Source: Acidobacteriota bacterium
GTDB lineage: Bacteria; Acidobacteriota; Blastocatellia; Chloracidobacteriales; JADJPF01
DNA length: 60,127 bases
Direction of reading: 5' to 3'
NCBI GenBank assembly: GCA_016213785.1
Contig: JACQZQ010000028.1
Location: 1 to 60,127 of the forward strand
The notes under the pieces are model-generated. The model did not search any database. It had not been told where the DNA came from and was given only the letters and a program-made list of their open reading frames with translations. Of this stretch, positions 55,047-60,127 are shown piece after piece (the first letter of the stretch is position 1; every line of letters begins with the position of its first letter). A program made the position numbers and the translations under genes.

Positions 55047-55076
55047 ACTTTACAAGAAATGCAAAGATTTTGTCAA
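55047..55076 (-). promoter_or_regulatory. Candidate promoter for the 107-residue gene
   Basis: On the minus strand: TTGACA (55071-55076), 18-base spacer, TAAAGT (55047-55052). The predicted start near 55040 is about 47 bases before the GTG. Confidence 0.4.
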
Positions 55077-55120
55077 GATAAAGATAAAAAAATTTTGGTA
55101 ATTAGGAGTTTAGATATGTT

Positions 55121-55150
55121 AAAAAAGGGACACCCTAAAAATGTCCCTTT
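55121..55150 (-). terminator. rpoA terminator
   Basis: The stem AAAGGGACA/TGTCCCTTT with a 9-base loop is followed on the minus strand by TTTTTT. It is a classic intrinsic terminator starting just after the rpoA stop, showing that rpoA is not followed by rplQ here. Confidence 0.85.
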
Positions 55151-55158
55151 AAGAAAAA

Positions 55159-56118
55159 CTAAGTATCTTGACGTAAAGACATACCCATTGCGCTAAGAAT
55201 TTCTTTGATTTCATTAAGAGATTTACGGCCAAAATTACGTGTCATTAAAAGCTCACGTTCAGATTTTTGTAAGAGTTCTCTTAAAGTCTTTACATCAGCA
55301 TTACGTAAACAATTGTAAGCACGAACTGAAAGTTCTAGGTGTTCAATAGGCATATCTAAGTCTTCTTCTGGTTTAGAATCAGATGTATAATCTTCTTTAA
55401 TTTCAGCAGCAATTCTTTCCTCTTCACCAGTAAAGATTCTCATATGATCTTTTATTAGCTTAGCAGCTAAGCCTAAAGATAAATCTGGAGTAATGCTCCC
55501 ATTAGTCCAAATTTCAATTACTAATCTTTCATAGTCAGTATTATCGTCTATACGAATTGGTTCAACTTTGAAATTAACCTTTTCTATTGGAGTATGAGCA
55601 GAATCTACAGTAATAAACCCTATAGGTAGATCTGGATCATAATTACGATCTGCTGAGACATAGCGTCTGCCTCGTCTAACTCTCATTTCCATATCTAAAG
55701 TTCCGCCCTCAGAAACAGTAGCAATATAAATATCATCACGTAAAATCTCTATAGTACTATCAGCTTCTATATCACTAGAGTAAACAATTTTTGGGCCTAC
55801 AATGGAGAGCGTCATAGTGGTAGGGTCGCCTCCATACATTTTCAAAGGAATTCTCTTAAGGTTTAGTATGATATCTGTAGCATCCTCTACAACTCCAGAG
55901 ACAGGCGAGAACTCGTGCATTATTCCATCCATACGAACCGCAGTAATTGCAGCACCTTCAATAGAAGAAAGTAGTGCTCTACGTAAACTATTACCAATTA
56001 CAGTAGCAAAACCTTTTTCAAAAGGTTCTACAGTAAACTTACCATAGCGTTCAGTTAAAGTTGTTTCATCGCAAACAACTTGGTCAGGTCTTTGTAATCT
56101 ATTTGCTATAGGATCCAA
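55159..56118 (-). CDS. rpoA: DNA-directed RNA polymerase alpha subunit
   Basis: 319 residues, normal length. The N-terminal dimerisation domain shows [31 protein letters not shown], abbreviated here to its core [11 protein letters not shown], and the C-terminal domain shows [18 protein letters not shown] and [11 protein letters not shown], the DNA and activator contact surface. Starts at a TTG with AAAGGAGAA upstream. The usual partners (rpsM, rpsK, rpsD upstream and rplQ downstream) are absent: a strong terminator follows, and the upstream side faces a divergent aldo/keto reductase. Either the alpha operon has been broken up or this is a second copy. Confidence 0.95.
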   Translation of the reverse strand: MDPIANRLQRPDQVVCDETTLTERYGKFTVEPFEKGFATVIGNSLRRALLSSIEGAAITAVRMDGIMHEFSPVSGVVEDATDIILNLKRIPLKMYGGDPTTMTLSIVGPKIVYSSDIEADSTIEILRDDIYIATVSEGGTLDMEMRVRRGRRYVSADRNYDPDLPIGFITVDSAHTPIEKVNFKVEPIRIDDNTDYERLVIEIWTNGSITPDLSLGLAAKLIKDHMRIFTGEEERIAAEIKEDYTSDSKPEEDLDMPIEHLELSVRAYNCLRNADVKTLRELLQKSERELLMTRNFGRKSLNEIKEILSAMGMSLRQDT

Positions 56119-56418
56119 GTTCTATATTCTCCTTTTAGTAGAAAATACTAATAGTATTGTTGAAAGCTGTATTAAAATATTGTTTATTTGGGTAGAGTAA
56201 GTTGAGTATAGCTCAGCATAAAACAATATTCGAAACCCGTAGCATAAAACAAGTAACAAAATCTGACAATCTTAACCAGCAGATTATAAAATCAAAAATT
56301 AAAACCTTTTAGCAAACTAATCGTCACACTTTCGTTGACTCTAAATGGCAATCAGCATTACCATAAGGGATTCATATAGATAAGCCTGCATGCACATTTA
56401 ATATCCAAGGAGTAGCAA
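56119..56418. other. Divergent intergenic region rpoA / aldo-keto reductase
   Basis: 300 bases without a gene. A 12-bp direct repeat AGCATAAAACAA occurs at 56215-56226 and 56241-56252 (26 bp apart), possibly an operator of the minus-strand rpoA promoter. I see no consensus promoter for either gene. Confidence 0.45.
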
Positions 56419-57519
56419 ATGGAAGTTCGAGCCACAGCAGAAGGAACAGCTGCTTATCGTGACCGCTTTAGTTTTAGCAAAGAACACTTCCATCAACAAC
56501 AAAATCTCTGGTTATCTTCTATTGGCTTAGGTACTTACCTTGGACAACCTAATGAAATTACTGATATAACTTACCAAATGGCTATTAATAAAGCTGTTGA
56601 GCTAGGATGTAATATTTTTGATACAGCAATTAATTATCGTAGCCAGCGTAGTGAAAGAGTTATTGGAAATACCTTACAGCAACTTTTTCAACAAGGTAAG
56701 CTTCAAAGAGAACAAGTAGTAATTGCAACTAAAGGTGGTTTTATTCCTTTTGATCCTAAATCAGCACCAGATCCTCATTCTTATCGTAAAAAAGAGTTTA
56801 TTGATACTGGTATTATTACAGATTCAGATATTATTGCAGATTGTCATTGTATGACACCTCATTATATAGAAAATCAGCTTAATAAGAGTTTGCAGAACCT
56901 TGGGCTAAAAACTATTGATATATATTATTTACATAATCCAGAGACTCAATTAGAAGAAATAAGCTTAGAGGAATTTTATAAACGAATTAGAGAGGTTTTT
57001 AGACTACTAGAGAAAAAAGTAGATGAGGGAAAAATATCATTTTATGGTACGGCTACTTGGTATGGATACCGTCGCCCATCAAATTCCAAAGATTTTCTTG
57101 ATTTAACAACTTTAGTTAAAATCGCTGAAGAAATAGCTGGTAAAAACCATCATTTTCGTTTTATTCAACTCCCCTACAATCTAGCAATGCCAGAAGCTTT
57201 TACTATTGCCAACCAAACGGTTGGAGGTCAAAAATTATGTGTTTTAGATGCAGCTAAGGAATATGGAATAACCATTATAGCTTCTGCTTCTATTTTGCAA
57301 TCACGTCTAGCTCATAACCTGCCTAAAGATGTACAAGCGCATTTTCCAGGACTTCAAACTGATGCGCAACGTTCCATCCAGTTTGTGCGCTCGACTCCAG
57401 GCGTTACTACAGCGCTTGTTGGAATGAGTCAAAAAGCACATTCAGAAGAAAACCTTCGTGTTGCTAATATTGCACCATTAAAACCTGATAGCTTTTTACA
57501 ACTTTTTGAAAAAACTTAA
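56419..57519 (+). CDS. Aldo/keto reductase
   Basis: 366 residues. NAD(P)H-dependent reductase with the catalytic tetrad visible: Asp in FDTAINY and Tyr in the same NYRSQRSE segment, Lys in IATKGG and His in YYLHNPE. A C-terminal cofactor-phosphate region (ALVGMSQKAHSEENLR) is also present. The insertion around residues 115-150 (PHSYRKKEF, CHCMTPHYIE) is longer than usual. Substrate unknown. AAGGAG lies before the ATG. Divergent from rpoA. Confidence 0.88.
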   Translation: MEVRATAEGTAAYRDRFSFSKEHFHQQQNLWLSSIGLGTYLGQPNEITDITYQMAINKAVELGCNIFDTAINYRSQRSERVIGNTLQQLFQQGKLQREQVVIATKGGFIPFDPKSAPDPHSYRKKEFIDTGIITDSDIIADCHCMTPHYIENQLNKSLQNLGLKTIDIYYLHNPETQLEEISLEEFYKRIREVFRLLEKKVDEGKISFYGTATWYGYRRPSNSKDFLDLTTLVKIAEEIAGKNHHFRFIQLPYNLAMPEAFTIANQTVGGQKLCVLDAAKEYGITIIASASILQSRLAHNLPKDVQAHFPGLQTDAQRSIQFVRSTPGVTTALVGMSQKAHSEENLRVANIAPLKPDSFLQLFEKT

Positions 57520-57585
57520 TTTTAATAAATATTTGTAAAACTATATAAACCAAACTTTTACAAATGTGTGATGAAAGGCTAATAA

Positions 57586-58749
57586 ATGTCACAAAAGAAA
57601 ATCCTTATCCTTACCTCAGACAGTGGCGGCGGCCATACTTCGGCAGCACGAGCCATTGAAGCTGGTTTAGGTATGTTCTCTGATCGTCTCTCTTACTTAG
57701 TTCATATATCTAGAATTATTGAAGATTCAAGCTTTGTTGCTCGTCAATCAATCCAGTTTTATAATTTTCTTCTTAGACATTATCAGTCTTATGTTAAGTA
57801 TTATCATTGGGCAATCCATAAATTTAACCCTGATAGATCATTTTATCCATTCTATCGTAAATACGTAGGGCAAGTAGTGGACAAAGTTTGTCCTAATGTA
57901 ATTGTGTCAGTACATCCAATGGTACAATATGCAATAGGCCGTATTTTAGAAGACTTAAAATTACAAGACCGTATTCCTTTAGTTACTGTAGTTACAGACC
58001 CTTGTGGAAATTCTTGGAAAGGGTGGGCAAATGAAAATGTAAAGCTTTACCTAGTAGCACACGAGCAAGCACGTCAAGAAATGCTTTCTTATGGGGTTAG
58101 CCCAGAAAAAATTCGTATTTGTGGAATGCCTATTCACCCTAAATTCCAAAAAGTCAACGAGTTAGTACCTACAGAAATGCGTCAAGAACTAGGTCTAGAC
58201 CCTAATAAATTTACTGTCTTTATTAATGCAGGTTGGGTAGGCGGAGGCAATATTCCTAAGGTATTTTCCCATTTAGCAAGTACTAACCTTAATATGCAAG
58301 CAATCTTTCTTGCTGGTAAAAATGATAAATTAAGAGAAGAAGCAGAAAAAATTGCTATGTTTGCACGTTTCCCTGTTAGGGTTGTAGGATATTCTGACAA
58401 GATGGAACGGTTAATGCGTGCAGCAGATGTTATGGTATCAAAAATTGGGGGACTAACTACTTTTGAGGCTTTAGCTTGCGGTCTACCAATAATTATGGAT
58501 CATATTACTGAACCAATGCCTCAAGAATTTAATACAGCAGATTTGATAGCTAGCCATAATGCTGGTTTAAGATTATGCCAAGTTGGTGATATTATTCCTA
58601 TCCTAAACAATTTAATTGAAAATAAAGAAGATTGTTTAGCAATGAGTGATGCAGCACAAAAACTTTCTATTCCTGATGCTACCCAAAAAGTAGTAAATGA
58701 GCTTTCTTCCTTATTACTACCTAAGCAACAAGTAATAGAAACTTTTTAG
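57586..58749 (+). CDS. Diacylglycerol glycosyltransferase (MGDG-synthase/UgtP-like, GT28)
   Basis: 387 residues. The N-terminal MGDG-synthase domain opens with TSDSGGGHTSAARAIE, and the C-terminal GT-B donor domain has NAGWVGGGN, VVGYSDKMERLMRAADVMVSK and GGLTTFEALACGLP, the UDP-sugar-binding signature shared with MurG. It likely transfers glucose or galactose to diacylglycerol at the cytoplasmic membrane face to make glycolipid. AAAGG lies before the ATG. The HU-like gene follows 30 bases downstream and is probably co-transcribed. Confidence 0.85.
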   Translation: MSQKKILILTSDSGGGHTSAARAIEAGLGMFSDRLSYLVHISRIIEDSSFVARQSIQFYNFLLRHYQSYVKYYHWAIHKFNPDRSFYPFYRKYVGQVVDKVCPNVIVSVHPMVQYAIGRILEDLKLQDRIPLVTVVTDPCGNSWKGWANENVKLYLVAHEQARQEMLSYGVSPEKIRICGMPIHPKFQKVNELVPTEMRQELGLDPNKFTVFINAGWVGGGNIPKVFSHLASTNLNMQAIFLAGKNDKLREEAEKIAMFARFPVRVVGYSDKMERLMRAADVMVSKIGGLTTFEALACGLPIIMDHITEPMPQEFNTADLIASHNAGLRLCQVGDIIPILNNLIENKEDCLAMSDAAQKLSIPDATQKVVNELSSLLLPKQQVIETF

Positions 58750-58779
58750 AAATTAAAAGACAGTTAAATATCTAAAGCT

Positions 58780-59040
58780 ATGAAAAAAAGTCCTTTAATA
58801 GAAAAAATAGCACGTTCAGCAAATATTGAAGAACAACAAGCTAAACGTGCTATAAATATTATTTTAAGCGGTATTGTTGAAGGTTTAAGACAAAACAAGT
58901 CTGTAGCTTTAGGTGACTTTGGTGTTTTTAAGCTACTCTCAAACGTTGATTCTAATGATCAAAAAAATATCAAAAACTCTCTTCGTTTTATTCCTAGTAC
59001 TAAACTCCGCCAAGCCATCAATAAGCCTGATAAATCCTAA
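58780..59040 (+). CDS. Divergent HU/IHF-type DNA-binding protein
   Basis: 86 residues, near the HU length of about 90. The N-terminal two-helix body and the saddle strand VALGDFGVFKL are recognisable, as is the C-terminal FIPSTKLRQAIN helix. The DNA-intercalating arm, normally RNPxTG, is shortened and replaced by SNVDSNDQKNIKNS, with no proline at the tip. It may bind DNA weakly, differently, or as a partner of another HU. The start has a weak ribosome site and lies 30 bases after the glycosyltransferase gene. Confidence 0.75.
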   Translation: MKKSPLIEKIARSANIEEQQAKRAINIILSGIVEGLRQNKSVALGDFGVFKLLSNVDSNDQKNIKNSLRFIPSTKLRQAINKPDKS

Positions 59041-59122
59041 TCTTAGGATTGCATTACTTAAAAGGCTATCCTATGATTAGAGCGTTAATATTCTTCTCTA
59101 AATGCAATGAGGTCAAAAAATT

Positions 59123-59893
59123 ATGTTAGCTAAAAAGACATTTCTCTTAACAATTATATTAACCAGCCTTTTCATAAATACAGCCTTTGCCCAATCAGGT
59201 AGAGTAAAACAACGTGATACAAATCAAAATAACTCTCTTTCACGCCCTAGTAATTCAAATAGTACTAATAATAATTCATCTATACTAGAAAAAACCCCTA
59301 AAACAGCATCAAATCTTATTCCCAAAAATACTTTATTAAATTTGCATTTAGATCAATCCCTTAGCTCTAAAACCTCTAAAAAAGGAGAAGAGTTTATTAT
59401 AAGGGTTTCTGAGCCGGTCATTGTTAACGATCAAATAGTCCTTACCTCTACAGCAAGCGTCAAATGCCATATAATTAGCGTCGAACCTGCTGCGCGTAAA
59501 GGCCGCAATGGTTCAATTACAATTGGATTTGACGAGTTAATTTTAGATGATGGAACAAAACTTAAACTACGTGCTACTTTATTTTCAGTAGTTAACCGTA
59601 TTGATCAAGTTGTAGAAGAAGATGGAGAGGGTAAAATTAAAGACCCTTCAAAAGGTAGAAATAAAGCAGGAACTATTGCCACTCAAGCTGGAGTAGGCGC
59701 TGGAGTAGGTACAATTGCTGGAGGTGCTGCTGGTGCTGGAATTGGCGCTGGAATTGGTGCAGGTTTGGGACTTGGAGGAGTATTACTTGCTAAAGGCCGC
59801 GATATTGAACTGCTAGCAGGCTCAAGACTGCAAATTAGACTAGATGCAGATGTTTTTATAAATCCAAATAACCCTACTACAACTGCTCAATAA
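59123..59893 (+). CDS. Exported protein with glycine-zipper segment
   Basis: 256 residues. Signal peptide FLLTIILTSLFINTAFAQ, a Ser/Asn-rich linker, then a beta-rich domain (about 65-165) that reads LIPKNTLLNLHLDQSLSSK and is repeated at the end as SRLQIRLDADVFI. Between them is a glycine zipper (about 195-225, VGAGVGTIAGGAAGAG), able to insert in or line a membrane. The repeated IPxxTxLxLxLDxxLSSK pattern occurs in many exported acidobacterial proteins of unknown role. GAGGTC lies before the ATG. Last gene before the GC-rich edge. Confidence 0.7.
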   Translation: MLAKKTFLLTIILTSLFINTAFAQSGRVKQRDTNQNNSLSRPSNSNSTNNNSSILEKTPKTASNLIPKNTLLNLHLDQSLSSKTSKKGEEFIIRVSEPVIVNDQIVLTSTASVKCHIISVEPAARKGRNGSITIGFDELILDDGTKLKLRATLFSVVNRIDQVVEEDGEGKIKDPSKGRNKAGTIATQAGVGAGVGTIAGGAAGAGIGAGIGAGLGLGGVLLAKGRDIELLAGSRLQIRLDADVFINPNNPTTTAQ

Positions 59894-59910
59894 TTTTTTA
59901 ACTCTAAATA

Positions 59911-59943
59911 ATAAAGGGATAGAGCAATGTCTCTATCCCTTAT
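59911..59943 (+). terminator. Terminator hairpin after the glycine-zipper gene
   Basis: The stem AGGGATAGAG/CTCTATCCCT (59915-59924 and 59931-59940) with a 6-base loop is extended by A/T pairs at its foot. It lies about 20 bases after the stop codon. Confidence 0.65.
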
Positions 59944-59986
59944 CAAACAAATAAGACAATTTATATCTCTATAAACAACATAAACT

Positions 59987-60127
59987 AGTGAATGCTCCGA
60001 CGACTAAACCTCGCTACGCTTCGGTTGTAGTCGCGGCTTCACTGTCCGCAACTAGTGCAAAGTGCCACAAGCTGAGAGAGTGACCGGCATCCTCGGTACG
60101 TAGCGGGAACTTCTGCCCACATACGCC
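59987..60127. other. GC-rich edge sequence with long hairpin, possible element end or structured RNA
   Basis: From about 59993 the composition jumps to about 58% GC by my count, against about one third elsewhere. A nested stem-loop is visible: AGTGAA (59987) with TTCACT (60038), CGACTA (60001) with TAGTCG (60028), AACC (60007) with GGTT (60023). No reading frame fits in the part seen. It could be the end of a group II intron, an insertion sequence or another transferred element continuing past 60127. I cannot identify it. Confidence 0.45.

Noticed and set aside
1-60127. tRNA, rRNA and tmRNA genes
   Set aside because: No T-loop-like GTTCGAATC pattern or rRNA-like conserved sequence was found in the intergenic regions on either strand.

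Overview
The window reads as a contiguous stretch of chromosome from an AT-rich bacterium (GC about one third by eye). The gene content points to Acidobacteriota, possibly a Blastocatellia relative. The pointers are a serine/threonine kinase with an N-terminal zinc ribbon and C-terminal WD40 repeats, a VWFA protein of the type common in that phylum, NHL and IPT/TIG secreted proteins, DUF4388 and roadblock-like proteins, and several Uma2, DinB and HD proteins. The low GC is unusual for that phylum, so the assignment is an inference. I see no rRNA, tRNA or CRISPR, and no complete insertion sequence.

Layout. 1-8910: signalling genes on the minus strand (a REC-Ser/Thr kinase fusion, a giant hybrid sensor kinase with periplasmic propellers, a secreted TPR protein, a zinc-finger/SpoIIE phosphatase). 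9109-16128: an Lnt-like acyltransferase, a secreted zincin, a small membrane protein coupled to the WD40 kinase, and a PilZ protein. 16416-24575: cell-surface genes, namely a GPI-ethanolamine-phosphate-transferase-like membrane enzyme, a secreted IPT/NHL protein and two different UDP-sugar dehydrogenases. A four-copy 42-bp tandem array follows. 24886-36277: mixed accessory and housekeeping genes (Uma2, OmpA-VWA fusion, RNA cyclic phosphodiesterase, DinB, two tandem NuoI-type ferredoxins, an alkyltransferase-like protein, a GAF/HD-GYP protein, a class V aminotransferase).

36787-43884 is the most interesting block. It holds a PAS histidine kinase, an NtrC-type regulator, a REC-DUF4388 protein, a roadblock-like protein, a protein with a degenerate kinase-like active site, and a YfcE-type phosphoesterase. 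Well-spaced sigma54 promoter sequences lie in front of the regulator and in front of the REC-DUF4388 gene. I read this as a self-regulated sigma54 signalling module of unknown output. 44142-59893 holds a MacA/MacB-type export system, purF, a ComEC-like hydrolase, a zincin, an HD phosphohydrolase, bacterioferritin, an isolated rpoA, an aldo/keto reductase, a diacylglycerol glycosyltransferase-like gene, a divergent HU protein and a glycine-zipper protein.

The last ~135 bases (from about 59993) change abruptly to about 58% GC and fold into a long hairpin. They look like the edge of a different element that continues beyond the window. Several start codons were moved inward from the longest reading frame because a good ribosome binding site supports a later start; this is said in each entry.
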